Shown piece by piece: positions 17,537 through 27,018 of a DNA stretch of 64,000 nucleotides. The DNA is from Sphingomonas sp. TREG-RG-20F-R18-01. Its GTDB lineage: Bacteria; Pseudomonadota; Alphaproteobacteria; Sphingomonadales; Sphingomonadaceae. The translations under genes and the position numbers were made by a program. Each line of letters begins with the position of its first letter. Positions within the stretch are counted from its first letter, which is position 1. The notes below the pieces were generated by a model. The model ran no database searches, was not told where the DNA came from, and saw only the letters and a list, made by a program, of their open reading frames with translations. The DNA is taken from positions 434,001 to 498,000 of the forward strand of contig NZ_JAKNQQ010000002.1 in assembly GCF_022662475.1 (NCBI RefSeq), in the 5' to 3' direction.

Positions 17537-19035
17537 GCGGATCCACCGTCCCGCCCGAATTCTCGCCGTCGGGCGACGCCGGGACGCTCAAGCGCCAGTC
17601 CGCGATCGGTGCCGCGATGACGATGGGCGGACAGGGCAGCAAGTTCGCGCTCCAGTTCGGCAGCCAGGTCGTGCTCGCGCGGCTCCTGCTGCCGACCGAC
17701 TTCGGCTTGCTCGCGATGGTCGGCCCGCTGGTGATGGCGGCGCTGCTGCTGACCGATCTCGGGCTGTCGGCGGCGACGATCCAGCGCCCGACGATCAGCC
17801 AGAGCGAGCTGTCGAGCCTGTTCTGGCTCAACGTCGTGATCGGCGGGTGTCTGGCCGGGCTGGCGGTGGCGGCGGCACCGCTGGTCGCGGTGTTCTATGC
17901 GACACCGGCGGTGACTCCGGTGATGCGGACGATGGCAATCGCGCTGTTGTTGTCGAGCCTTGCCGCGCAGCATCTGGCATTGCTCAACCGGCGCATGCGG
18001 TTCGGCGCGATCGCGCTGATCGAGGTAGGTGCCTTGTTCGCGAGCATCGTGGTCGGGGTTGGCGGGGCGCTCGCCGGGTTCGGATATTGGTCACTCGTCG
18101 CGATGCAGGTCACGCATGGCGCGACCACCTTCACGATGGCGTTGCTGTTCTCGCGCTGGCGCCCGTCGCGCCCGGGGATCTCGCGCGATGCGCTGCATTT
18201 GCTGCGCTTCGGGGGGACGGTGACCGGCTACAATCTGCTCGGCTATCTGATCACCAACCTCGACAATATCCTGATCGGCGCGCGGTTCGGTGCCGGGCCG
18301 CTCGGTATCTACGACCGCGCGTACAAGCTGATGTTCCAGCCGCTGTGGCAGATGACCGCCCCGGCCGCGCGCGTGGCGGTGCCGCTGCTCTCGCGTCTGT
18401 CGGGCGACGCGGCGCAATATCGCGGCGCGTATCTCGCGATGCTGGGGGGCGTGCTGACGCTGACCACGCCGGGCATCCTGTGCGCGATCGTCTTCGCCAA
18501 GCCGGTGATTTTCGTCCTGCTCGGCGAGCGCTGGGTCGGCGCGGCGCCGACCTTCGCGTGGCTCGGGGTGGCGGCGCTGAGCCTGCAATTGCGGCAGGCG
18601 GCATCGTGGCTGTTCGTCAGCCAGGGGCGCGCGGCGGAGCAGCTGCGCTGGGGCGGGCTGGGGTCCGCGGCGATCATCGCGGGCTATCTGGTCGGAATCT
18701 TCTGGGGGCCGAAGGGCGTCGCGATGTCGGCGGCGATTTCGAGCGCGCTGATCCAGATCCCGATGATGTGGTGGGCGGTGACCCGGTCCGGCCCGGTGAC
18801 GCGGGCGGACATGCTGCGGATGGGCGTCCCGCTGGCGGCCGCGACGGCGATCAGCGCGGGTGTCCTCGCGCTGCTGGCGCAGCAGCCGGTGTGGGGCAAC
18901 GTGCCGATGCTCGCACTGGCGGGCGTGCTCGCATACGCCGCGTTCATCGGCGCGCTGGCGCTGTTCCCCGGGGAGCGGATGCAGCTGGGGAAGGGCGTGG
19001 GGCTGGTCCGCAAGCTCGTCCGGCGCCGACCTTGA
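17533..19035 (+). CDS. Wzx-like lipid-linked oligosaccharide flippase
   Basis: This GTG-initiated 500-residue polytopic protein has about 12-14 helices and opens with a conserved MOP/Wzx amphipathic segment (GTLKRQSAIGAAMTMGGQGS). GYNLLGYLITNLDNILIGAR and GPLGIYDRAYKLMFQPLWQM are typical of the Polysacc_synt family (ExoT, GumJ, WzxC). It would move undecaprenyl-PP-repeat units across the inner membrane to the Wzy polymerase. It is coupled to the preceding GT2 gene through a GTGA overlap and converges on the pyruvyl transferase with 39 bp between stops. Confidence 0.9.
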   Translation: MSGSTVPPEFSPSGDAGTLKRQSAIGAAMTMGGQGSKFALQFGSQVVLARLLLPTDFGLLAMVGPLVMAALLLTDLGLSAATIQRPTISQSELSSLFWLNVVIGGCLAGLAVAAAPLVAVFYATPAVTPVMRTMAIALLLSSLAAQHLALLNRRMRFGAIALIEVGALFASIVVGVGGALAGFGYWSLVAMQVTHGATTFTMALLFSRWRPSRPGISRDALHLLRFGGTVTGYNLLGYLITNLDNILIGARFGAGPLGIYDRAYKLMFQPLWQMTAPAARVAVPLLSRLSGDAAQYRGAYLAMLGGVLTLTTPGILCAIVFAKPVIFVLLGERWVGAAPTFAWLGVAALSLQLRQAASWLFVSQGRAAEQLRWGGLGSAAIIAGYLVGIFWGPKGVAMSAAISSALIQIPMMWWAVTRSGPVTRADMLRMGVPLAAATAISAGVLALLAQQPVWGNVPMLALAGVLAYAAFIGALALFPGERMQLGKGVGLVRKLVRRRP

Positions 19036-19074
19036 CGTCCCCGCGCGGTTCGGCAGCAACCGCGACGGACCGGG

Positions 19075-20091
19075 CTAGCCGGCGCGGACCTGTGCGATCA
19101 CGCGGTCGACCGCTTGTTCCAGCTGCCCCAGCCGATCGCCGAAAGTCGTGTCGTCGCTGAGGTAACTCTGCCCCTCGGCCACCGCGCGAAGCGCGCGGCT
19201 CGCCGCCGCCAGTCGGCGCCCGTCGAATCGTGTCAGCGCCGCCTTGAGCACGGCCTTCACCGCACCCGGCGCCGCGACCGAATCGATCACCGCGGGCTCC
19301 TCGCGGAAGCGGTTCCGGAAATCCGCGATCAGCGCGGCATCGTCGACCGTGGCAGCATCGGTGTGCGCGACGCTGCGGCCGCTCGCCTCGGTCAGCCGGC
19401 GGATGCGATCATACCGGAACGCCTCGAGCCGCGCGGTCGGCGGCAGCGCGACCGGGCGATACGCGACGCCGACCGACGCCGCCCAGTCACGCCATTTGAA
19501 GATGCTGACCTCGGTCGAAATCATCACCGGAACCCACGGAATGCGCAACGTGTCCGCGACGATCGCGCCGTGCATCGCCTCGGTCACGACCAGTCTGGCG
19601 CGACCATAAGCGGCGAGGATGCGATCGGGCCGCCACTGCGGATCGACGAAGTTCATCCCCGCGCGCTCGGCGGCGGCTTGCCAGCGGCTGTTCACCAGCG
19701 TTCGGTGATGCGGCATGAACAGGATCTCGTCGGGGCGCGCGGATCGTGGAACGAGGTCGGGCAACCGCGCGAGCAACGCCGCGCTGTCGGTCGCCGCGGC
19801 GGCGGGGTGGCCGACCACCTCGGCGGTGAGCGGCCCGCGCACGGCGGCATAGGTCCAGCGCGCATGATCGTCGGGCAACTGCCCATAGGCCGCGCCCGAG
19901 CCGAGCACGAACACCTGTTTTCCGGCGGTGGCGACAGTGCGAAAGCGCGCCTGGTCCAACAGGCTGCCGATGCCGACTAGCACCGTGTCGGGCGCGGCGC
20001 GGACGTCGTCCGGCAGGACGCGCGGCCAGATCAGCTCGTTGAGGTCGTCGCCGAAATTGCCGACGGGGTCCTTGTAATAGACGATCTGCAT
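19075..20091 (-). CDS. Polysaccharide pyruvyl transferase family protein (ExoV/GumL type)
   Basis: The 338-residue protein begins IVYYKDPVGNFGDDLNELIW, the NXGDD signature of PF04230, and later has VLGSGAAYG, VRGPLTAEVVG and TEAMHGAIVADTLRIPWVPV, the conserved MHGA block. Family members transfer pyruvate from PEP to form 4,6-ketals on terminal sugars, giving the EPS negative charge. It faces the acyltransferase divergently across 285 bp. A few PF04230 members have other roles, so the exact modification is inferred. Confidence 0.87.
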   Translation of the reverse strand: MQIVYYKDPVGNFGDDLNELIWPRVLPDDVRAAPDTVLVGIGSLLDQARFRTVATAGKQVFVLGSGAAYGQLPDDHARWTYAAVRGPLTAEVVGHPAAAATDSAALLARLPDLVPRSARPDEILFMPHHRTLVNSRWQAAAERAGMNFVDPQWRPDRILAAYGRARLVVTEAMHGAIVADTLRIPWVPVMISTEVSIFKWRDWAASVGVAYRPVALPPTARLEAFRYDRIRRLTEASGRSVAHTDAATVDDAALIADFRNRFREEPAVIDSVAAPGAVKAVLKAALTRFDGRRLAAASRALRAVAEGQSYLSDDTTFGDRLGQLEQAVDRVIAQVRAG

Positions 20092-20376
20092 TGAAGTTCC
20101 TGTCCCACCCGGTGGCCTGCAGCGATGCGCGCCGGAACGCGCGTCGATCGGCCCGTTAGCGACGCAGGCACCGTTCCGGCATGCACTGACGTATCGTTAT
20201 ACCGCAGCGCAACATGTTTCAAAGAGCAAGCAAGATCTGCTAGCCGCAGGACGTTCCGTGTGATTTTCGCGTTCGTTTCAAGATGTTTCGTATTTGTGGC
20301 GGTTCGATTTGCGGAAAGCCATTCCAGTGTTCGGAGGGACTTACACGCGACCTGTGATCGTCTATGCTGCGCCGCA

Positions 20377-21411
20377 ATGAAACGTTTGCCGGGAATTCAA
20401 TATTTGCGGGGTGCCGCCGCATGCGCCGTCGTCCTGTACCATGCGGCGGATCGCGCGCAGGTTCCGCTGCGGATCGGCGAAGCCGGGGTCGACCTGTTTT
20501 TCGTGCTCAGCGGTTTTCTGATGTGGGCGATTACCGATGCCGCCAGCCGGCCCGGCCCGTTCCTGGTGGACCGCGCCAAGCGGATCGTGCCGAGCTACTG
20601 GATCGTGACCTCGGTGATGGTGGCCGGCGCGCTGTGCGGGCTGTTTCCCGCGGTACGGCTTACCGTTGGCCATGTGGTGTCGTCTTATGCGTTCCTGCCG
20701 GCGATCTCGCCCAGCAACGGGGCGGTCTGGCCGCTGCTCGTCCCCGGCTGGACGCTGAATTACGAGGCGGGGTTCTACGCGCTGTTCGCGCTCGCGCTTA
20801 TGCTGCCGCGCGGGCTCCAGCTTGGCGCAATGACCGTCGCCTTGCTGGTCCTCGCCCTGGCGCATCCGCTGGTCGATCGGGAACAGGTCGCGCTGTATTT
20901 CTATACCGACCCCCATATCCTGGAGTTTCTCGGCGGGCTGTGGCTCGCACAGATCTGGCAGGGCAGGACGTTCGGCAGACCGGCGGCCGGCCCCGCGCTG
21001 ATCGCGCTGACCGTGGGGCTGGTCGCGCTTGCATCCGTGCTGCCGACGGAATGGCCCAAGGCGCTCCGCTATGGCGCGCCCGCGCTGACGTGCGTCGCGG
21101 CGATGCTGGTCCATGAACGCCGTGGCGCCGGGGTGCCGGACGTGCCGTGGCTCAGGCTGCTGGGGGATGCCAGCTATTCCATCTATCTGTGGCATACGTT
21201 GATCATCTCGGTGACCGCGAAGGTTGCCGCCCGGCTGCAGCTCGGCGCGGGGCTCGCCATCACGCTCCATTGCGTCGCCGGGATCGCGATCGGACTGCTC
21301 GCCTATCGCTGCATCGAACGGCCGATCATCGGTTTTTTCCGACGGTCCGGTGGCCGGGCCGCGGGTCTTGCACCTACCGTCGGTCGAGGAGCGTCAGCCC
21401 GGCCAGACTGA
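20377..21411 (+). CDS. Membrane acyltransferase family 3 protein (EPS O-acylation)
   Basis: The 344-residue protein has about ten helices and the acyltransferase-3 landmarks: GIQYLRGAAACAVVLYHAAD with the catalytic His, EAGVDLFFVLSGFLMW, and RAKRIVPSYWIV. A C-terminal LGDASYSIYLWHTLII block is also typical of this family. It likely adds acetyl or succinyl groups to the EPS, complementing the pyruvyl transferase opposite. ATG 20377 gives the canonical start just before the YLRG motif; the open frame extends 84 codons further without domain content. The 285 bp upstream (20092-20376) is the divergent control region and is locally AT-rich near 20190-20300. Its last 38 bp overlap the convergent MFS gene. 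Confidence 0.88.
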   Translation: MKRLPGIQYLRGAAACAVVLYHAADRAQVPLRIGEAGVDLFFVLSGFLMWAITDAASRPGPFLVDRAKRIVPSYWIVTSVMVAGALCGLFPAVRLTVGHVVSSYAFLPAISPSNGAVWPLLVPGWTLNYEAGFYALFALALMLPRGLQLGAMTVALLVLALAHPLVDREQVALYFYTDPHILEFLGGLWLAQIWQGRTFGRPAAGPALIALTVGLVALASVLPTEWPKALRYGAPALTCVAAMLVHERRGAGVPDVPWLRLLGDASYSIYLWHTLIISVTAKVAARLQLGAGLAITLHCVAGIAIGLLAYRCIERPIIGFFRRSGGRAAGLAPTVGRGASARPD

Positions 21412-22654
21412 GCAGGCCGGCGACGACGAGGTACAGGCCCACCAGCGGCAGCCCGCCGCGGATCGCCAGCATTTGCGCCGCGATCGGTGCCAGCGCGCCG
21501 CCCAGGATGCCCCCGAGATTGAAGGTGATCGAAACGCCGGTGTAGCGCACCCCGGAGTCGAACAGCGACGGCAGCCAGCCGCCGAGTGGTCCATAGGCGA
21601 AACCCATCGCGAACAACGACAGGGCAAGCCAGGCGAACACGATCCACAGCGAGGCCGAGCCCAGCATCGGCCCCATCAGCAGGCCCGATGCGACGCACCC
21701 GACGAAGCCCCAGCGGAGCATCCTGGGGGCGCCCGTCCGATCGGCCAGCGTGCAGGACACGATGACGCCCAGCGCCAGGAACAGGATCGCGCCGATCTCA
21801 AGCCCTAGGAACGCCTGCCGACCATGACCGAGCGTCGTGGTGCCATAGCTGAGCGCAAAGGCCGTGGTCAGGTAGAATAAGGCAAAACACGCGACCACGC
21901 CGACCGTACCCGCCGCGGTCGCGCGCAGGTGATGGCGGAACAGCTGGGCGATCGGAACCCGGGGCAGCGCGTCGCGGGCGGCAGCCTCGCGGAACGCCGG
22001 GGTCTCGGTGAGCTTCAGCCGGACCCACAGGCCCAGCCCGACCAGGACCGAACTGGCGAGAAACGGCAGCCGCCAGCCCCATTCGCGGAATTGCTGGTCG
22101 CTCAGCACCGCGCCGAGCAGCAGGAAGAAGCCGTTCGCCGCGATGAAGCCGATCGGCGCCCCCAGCGGCGGGAACATCCCCCACCGGTTTTCCTGCCCGG
22201 CCGGCGCGTTTTCGACCGCCAGCAGCGAAGCGCCGCCCCATTCGCCACCGAGCCCCAGCCCCTGCCCGAACCGCAACAGGCACAACAGCAGCGGGGCGAC
22301 CCAGCCGATCTGGGCATGGCTGGGCAGGAACGCGATCGCCACGGTCGACCCGCCCATCAGCATCAGCGACGCCACCAGCGTCGACTTGCGCCCGAGTCGG
22401 TCGCCAAAGTGCCCGAACACCACCGCTCCCAGAGGCCGTGCGAAAAAGGCGAGGCCGAAGCTCGCGTAGGACGCAAGCAACTGCAAGGCCGGATCGTCCG
22501 CGGGGAAGAACAGCGGACCGAACACCAGCGCGGCGGCCGTGGCATAGATGTAGAAGTCGTAGAATTCGACCGACGTTCCGATCAGGCTGGCCAGCAGGAT
22601 GCGGCGCGTGGATGCGGGCGTGGATGCGGGGGCGGGGGCAAGCGCAGGGGTCAT
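21374..22654 (-). CDS. MFS transporter, metabolite:H+ symporter (MHS) type
   Basis: The 426-residue protein has 12 predicted helices. SLIGTSVEFYDFYIYATAA at the N-terminus and FGHFGDRLGRKSTLVASLM after helix 2 are signatures of the MHS branch (KgtP, ProP, ShiA), as is GLGLGGEWGGASLL. The substrate is undetermined; MHS members usually carry organic acids or osmolytes. It lies 112 bp downstream of the GH92 gene on the same strand and may be co-expressed with it, though MHS carriers are not typical sugar transporters. The start is the ATG before TPALAPAP; the longer frame has no domain content. Confidence 0.87.
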   Translation of the reverse strand: MTPALAPAPASTPASTRRILLASLIGTSVEFYDFYIYATAAALVFGPLFFPADDPALQLLASYASFGLAFFARPLGAVVFGHFGDRLGRKSTLVASLMLMGGSTVAIAFLPSHAQIGWVAPLLLCLLRFGQGLGLGGEWGGASLLAVENAPAGQENRWGMFPPLGAPIGFIAANGFFLLLGAVLSDQQFREWGWRLPFLASSVLVGLGLWVRLKLTETPAFREAAARDALPRVPIAQLFRHHLRATAAGTVGVVACFALFYLTTAFALSYGTTTLGHGRQAFLGLEIGAILFLALGVIVSCTLADRTGAPRMLRWGFVGCVASGLLMGPMLGSASLWIVFAWLALSLFAMGFAYGPLGGWLPSLFDSGVRYTGVSITFNLGGILGGALAPIAAQMLAIRGGLPLVGLYLVVAGLLSLAGLTLLDRR

Positions 22655-22766
22655 CCAGGCGTTCCTATCGCGCCGCGCGCGCCGTGTCGAAGGGGCAGGC
22701 ACCTCGGGGGGCACGCGATCCTTCCCGATCGTCACCCGGCGCCATGCCGGGTGACGATCGGGTCGA

Positions 22767-25094
22767 TCAGGCGTGCGGGGCCGAGGGTGGGCGATCGGCG
22801 GTGCCCGCGCCGAAGCGGGATGGCTTTGCACCCATGGTGAATTCTAGGTCGCCACCCTGGACGACGTCCGCATGTGCGATCCAGTTCCTGGTCCATGGCT
22901 TCCCGTTCCAGCGGACCGACTGGACATAGGGCCGGTCCGGCGCGTTGCCGATCGCGCGGACGCGCAGCGTCCTGCCCGCGCCGACCTTTACGTCGGCGGT
23001 GTCGAACAGGGGCGATCCGAAGACATAGATGCCCGTGGTCGGATCGACCGGGTAGAAGCCGAGCGCCGACAGGATGAACCATGCGCTCATCTGGCCGCAA
23101 TCGTCGTTGCCGATCACGCCGTCGGGGTCGTCCTTGTACATTTCGGTGCACAGGCGGCGGACCATCGCCTGGGTTTTCCACGGCGCGCCGGCATAGGCGT
23201 ACAAATATGCCGCGTGGTGATCGGGTTCGTTGCCGTGCGCATATTGCCCGACCAGGCCGGCGATATCAGGCGGTGCGTTGGCCGGGAGGGTGGAAGGGGC
23301 GTTGAAGAAGGAATCGATCTTGGCCTCATAGGCCGTGTCGCCACCCAGGTGCGCGATCATGCCGTAGATGTCGTGCTGGTTGAGGAAGGTCGCCTGCCAG
23401 CCATTGGCCTCGGTATAATCGCGCCAGCGGGGTTCCGGCATGTGGCCGAGCTGGATCGGATCGTACGGCGTCCACCATGTGCCGTCGGCGAAGCGCGGCC
23501 GCGCAAAACCGATCGCGGGATCGATCACGTTGCGCCAATTGCCGCTGCGCTTGCGCAGCGCGGCGGCATCTTCGCGCGCGCCGATCGCGTCGGCGAGAGC
23601 GGCCATCGCATGGTCGTCATACGCATATTCCTGCGTCCGGCTGACCGCTTCGCGGATCTTGTCGGCGGGAATATAACCGAGCTTCATATAGTGATCGCGG
23701 CCGAGCGTCGCGAGACTGTCCTGATAGCCCGGGTCGAACGCGCGCTTTCGGATGTTGGGCCAGGCGGCGGCATAATCCGCCTTGATGCCCTTGGCATGCG
23801 CCTCGGCCAGCACGACGACCGAATGCCACCCGTTCATGCATCCGGTCTCGAACCCTTGGAGCGGCCAGGTCGGCGGGCCGTAGGGGCTTTGCTGCGTCTG
23901 GCGGATCAGGTCGTGGACGAAGCGTTCCGCCATGTCGGGGCGCACCAGCGTCAGCAACGGGTGCAGCGCGCGATAGGTGTCCCACAGCGAATAGGCGCTG
24001 TAGGCGCGTTGGTCCGCCGGCAGGGTGTGGACCTGCTGGTCCAGCCCGACGTAGCGCCCGTCGCGGTCGCTGAACAGGGTCGGACCCATCAGCGTATGGT
24101 ACAGGGCGCTGGCCATGATGGTCCGCTGCGCCGGCGTTCCCCCCGCAACCCGCACGAGATCGAGCTCCCCCGCCCAGATGCGACGCGCGGCGGTGCAGGC
24201 CCGGTCGAACGCCCAGCCCGGCGCCTCGGCCAGGGCCGCGCGCGCGCCCGCGACGTCCACGGCCGAAATCCCCGTCTTGACCAGGATCGGCGCAGATCCG
24301 GCGTCGTCGAAGAACAGCGCGACCTTGAGCCTGTGCCCCGTTACCCCGCGCGCCCCGGCGGCGACGGGTCGGTCGTCGTCGCCATAGAATTGGACGCGGT
24401 CGGGGTTGCGGGAGAGCTGCAGCGCGAAGTGAATACGGCGTCCTTCCGCCCAGCGAAACACCTGCCGGCTTCCGGTCAGCACCCCGTCGTCCCCAAGCGC
24501 GAGCGCCGCGTCCTCGATCCGGATCAGTTCGGCTTCGCTCTCCTGCTTGCAGTGCGCGAAGTCGACCAGGATATGACCGGGGCCCTTGGCGAAGGTGTAG
24601 CGGTGGAGCCCGGTACGTTCGGTCGTGGTGAGTTCGGCCAGGACGCCGGATGCGAGCTTTACCCGGTAATACCCCGGCTCGGCATGTTCGTCGCCATAGC
24701 GCTGGCGATAGCCCGAGTCCGGGTTCTCGCGCGGCCCGGGCACGAGCTTCAGCGGTGCGCGGGTGGGGACGACCAGCACGTCGAGCATGTCACCGATCCC
24801 GGTGCCCGACAGGTGGGTGTGGCTGAACCCCATGATGGAGCGGTCGGACTGGTGATAGCCCGAGCACGCATCCCAGCCGAAATTGTTGGTGTCCGGCGAC
24901 AGCTGGACCATCCCGAACGGCAAGGTCGCGCCGGGGAAGGTATGGCCATGCCCGCCGCTGCCGACGAACAGATCGGGCGTCGTCGCCTTCGGCGACTGGG
25001 CGAGGACCGCGGCGGGAGCGGCGGCGGGAACGGCGGCGGCGAAGGCGGCGAGGGCGGTGCCCCCGAGCAGCTCGCGACGATTGGCGCGGATCAA
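22767..25094 (-). CDS. GH92 family alpha-mannosidase with Tat signal, TTG start
   Basis: The 775-residue protein opens with a twin-arginine signal (NRRELLGGTALAAFAA) and cleavage near VLAQ, so it is probably exported folded. The catalytic body shows the GH92 pattern throughout: GSGGHGHTFPGATLPFGMVQ, GFSHTHLSGTGIGD, SLWDTYRALHPLLT, GNEPDHHAAYLYAYAG, then GVIGNDDCGQMSAWFILSAL with the acidic catalytic region. GH92 enzymes are Ca-dependent exo-alpha-mannosidases acting on 1,2-, 1,3- or 1,6-links. The start is set by an AGGAG eight bases before TTG 25094; the reading frame continues 21 codons to an ATG at 25157 but without a good ribosome site. A ROK regulator lies divergent upstream. Confidence 0.9.
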   Translation of the reverse strand: MIRANRRELLGGTALAAFAAAVPAAAPAAVLAQSPKATTPDLFVGSGGHGHTFPGATLPFGMVQLSPDTNNFGWDACSGYHQSDRSIMGFSHTHLSGTGIGDMLDVLVVPTRAPLKLVPGPRENPDSGYRQRYGDEHAEPGYYRVKLASGVLAELTTTERTGLHRYTFAKGPGHILVDFAHCKQESEAELIRIEDAALALGDDGVLTGSRQVFRWAEGRRIHFALQLSRNPDRVQFYGDDDRPVAAGARGVTGHRLKVALFFDDAGSAPILVKTGISAVDVAGARAALAEAPGWAFDRACTAARRIWAGELDLVRVAGGTPAQRTIMASALYHTLMGPTLFSDRDGRYVGLDQQVHTLPADQRAYSAYSLWDTYRALHPLLTLVRPDMAERFVHDLIRQTQQSPYGPPTWPLQGFETGCMNGWHSVVVLAEAHAKGIKADYAAAWPNIRKRAFDPGYQDSLATLGRDHYMKLGYIPADKIREAVSRTQEYAYDDHAMAALADAIGAREDAAALRKRSGNWRNVIDPAIGFARPRFADGTWWTPYDPIQLGHMPEPRWRDYTEANGWQATFLNQHDIYGMIAHLGGDTAYEAKIDSFFNAPSTLPANAPPDIAGLVGQYAHGNEPDHHAAYLYAYAGAPWKTQAMVRRLCTEMYKDDPDGVIGNDDCGQMSAWFILSALGFYPVDPTTGIYVFGSPLFDTADVKVGAGRTLRVRAIGNAPDRPYVQSVRWNGKPWTRNWIAHADVVQGGDLEFTMGAKPSRFGAGTADRPPSAPHA

Positions 25095-25544
25095 GCGACG
25101 ATCTCCTGAAACGAGGGGGGTGGGTCGCCGAACACGCCGTTGGCCCGGGCGGACCACGGCCGTGAAAAACCTGTCGGATCGTCCTTGTCGAACGGCTCGT
25201 GGCTAAAACCGGTGCCGGCGTCGGTGGTCTCGCGCCAGCGCGGGCGCGGGCGGACTTCGCCGTCCTCCGGACCCGGCGCGCCTGGACAAATCGCTGTAGC
25301 CGCCGCCACCAACTCTCTCCCCGTTTCCCGTCATCGCCCGGGACCGCTTCGCGGCCGCCCGCTGGTCCTGTCGCGAGCCGTCGTCGTCTCGCCCAGGCCG
25401 GGGATGATCTTGCACCGAGGCTAGGACGGCATATCAGCGCGATCAAGCTAATTAATAAATTTGATTTTGTTTGCGAGGACGCCCGAAGCATTTGGTGACT
25501 TCGCTTCGCCGCACCGTGTAACGATGCGTCGGAAAGGGAGTTTG
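25095..25544 (-). promoter_or_regulatory. Divergent control region between GH92 and ROK genes
   Basis: These 450 bp contain no convincing gene. Most of the stretch is GC-rich, but 25441-25476 is sharply AT-rich (around ATTAATAAATTTGATTTTG), which fits a promoter and operator for the ROK gene. A clean AAAGGGAG ribosome site lies at 25533-25540 before the ROK ATG. The GH92 leader has AGGAG close to its TTG. No riboswitch or terminator pattern was recognised. The strand given is nominal because both promoters should lie here. Confidence 0.45.
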
Positions 25545-26762
25545 ATGAGTGCAGAATCCGTCCGGGAAACGCGGGGCGCGCGGCTGGCCGTCTCGCTGTC
25601 CGGGACCAACCTGGCCCGTGCGAGCGATTATAACCAGCGCGTGGTGCTCCAGGCGATCCGGACCAGCCAGGAAACGACCCGGGTCGACCTGTGCCGGACG
25701 ACCGGGCTTACCGCGCCGACGATCGCCAACATCACGCGCCGGCTGATCGATGCCGGGCTGGTCAAGGAGATCGGCCGCCTGCAGGGGCCGCGCGGGCAGC
25801 CTGCGATCCGGCTGACGATCGAGCCGCTCGGCTGCCTGGCGATCGGTCTCAACATCGACCGCGACCATCTGACGCTCGTGGCGCTCGATCTCGCCGGGGA
25901 GGTGCGGGGGCGGATCGGACGCGACGTCGCCTTCGCCTTGCCCGAGGATGTGGTCGCGTTCGTCAAGGGCGCGCTCGACCCGCTGTTGGCGATGGCGGGG
26001 GTGGGGCGGGATCGCGTGATCGGGGTCGGTGTTGCGGTGCCCGACGATCTGGGATCGATCGCGCTTCCCGGCCGGCCGCCCACCTATGAGGACTGGATCG
26101 GTCTCTCGATCCCGGCCCTGCTCGCGCCGGTGCTGCCCTGGCCGGTGCTGGTCGACAATGATGCGGCGGCGGCGGCGGTCGGGGAATCGCAGTCGGGCAT
26201 GGGGCGTTCGGTCTCGAGCTTCTTCTACATCCTGATCAATTCGGGACTCGGCGGCGGGTTGATGATCGATCGGCATTATGTCGAAGGCGCGAACCGCCGC
26301 AGTGCGGAACTCGGCCTGCTCCCGGACATGACCAGCGGCGTCCCCGGCGCGGTCGTGCAGGATGTCGTCTCGCTGTCCGCGCTGCTGCACTATCTCGCGA
26401 CCGCTGGCTTCGGGGTGGCCAGCCCGGACGACATCGATCATTCCGATCCGGGTGTGCAGGCGGTGCTGGACCGCTGGGTCGACGTGGCCGCCCGCGCGCT
26501 GGTCGCGCCGCTCGTCAACATCAACTGCCTGATCGATCCGCATGCGATCATCATCGGCGGGCGGCTGTCGGAACGTCTCGTCGACGCGCTGATCGCGCGC
26601 CTCCACGTGCAACTGGCCGAGATGGCCCTGCCCGCGATGGCGCCCGTCATCCGTGCCGGGCTGGCGGGCGATGCGCCCGTGATCGGCGCGGCGTTGCTGC
26701 CGTTCCTCGACCAGTTGCTGCCGTCGGACGCGACGTTGATGCAGGTCCGGCAGGGCGGCTGA
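25545..26762 (+). CDS. ROK family transcriptional regulator (NagC/XylR-like)
   Basis: The 405-residue protein has an N-terminal winged helix (NQRVVLQAIRTSQETTRVDL followed by TGLTAPTIANITRRLIDAGL) and a C-terminal sugar-kinase-like ROK domain with GVGVAVPDDLGS, VLVDNDAAAAAVGE and SGLGGGLMIDRHYVEGAN. The usual CXCGXXGC zinc motif after that is missing: the equivalent stretch reads SAELGLLPDMTS, so metal binding is probably lost. As the divergent neighbour of GH92, it likely represses mannoside use in response to a sugar ligand. The start at ATG 25545 is supported by AAAGGGAG. Confidence 0.88.
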   Translation: MSAESVRETRGARLAVSLSGTNLARASDYNQRVVLQAIRTSQETTRVDLCRTTGLTAPTIANITRRLIDAGLVKEIGRLQGPRGQPAIRLTIEPLGCLAIGLNIDRDHLTLVALDLAGEVRGRIGRDVAFALPEDVVAFVKGALDPLLAMAGVGRDRVIGVGVAVPDDLGSIALPGRPPTYEDWIGLSIPALLAPVLPWPVLVDNDAAAAAVGESQSGMGRSVSSFFYILINSGLGGGLMIDRHYVEGANRRSAELGLLPDMTSGVPGAVVQDVVSLSALLHYLATAGFGVASPDDIDHSDPGVQAVLDRWVDVAARALVAPLVNINCLIDPHAIIIGGRLSERLVDALIARLHVQLAEMALPAMAPVIRAGLAGDAPVIGAALLPFLDQLLPSDATLMQVRQGG

Positions 26763-27018
26763 ACCCGCCTGGGGCTGCGCGCGATGCCCGCGCGCGGCAT
26801 CCGCTGCGATCGCGCAGGGGCGGGAGGATGTCGGCGGCATCCCGGGCCATGCGGTCCCAGCGTTCCGAAACGGGCCGTCCTTCCGGCACGCCGTCGCGCG
26901 GTCGCGGCGCTGCCTCTGGCATGGGCGCGCAAGGCGTGCTCAACTCGGTTGCGAAGGGGGTGATCGTATCGCTTCGCCATCGCAACGCCCGTTCGGATTC
27001 TGGACCGCGACCGCGCTG

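Noticed and set aside
22872..25109. A 745-codon plus-strand open frame opposite the GH92 gene
   Set aside because: No recognisable motif; it mirrors the GH92 coding strand in a high-GC genome.
22767..26762. A Bacteroidetes-style polysaccharide utilisation locus around GH92
   Set aside because: No SusC/SusD pair is adjacent; the nearest TonB receptors belong to other operons.
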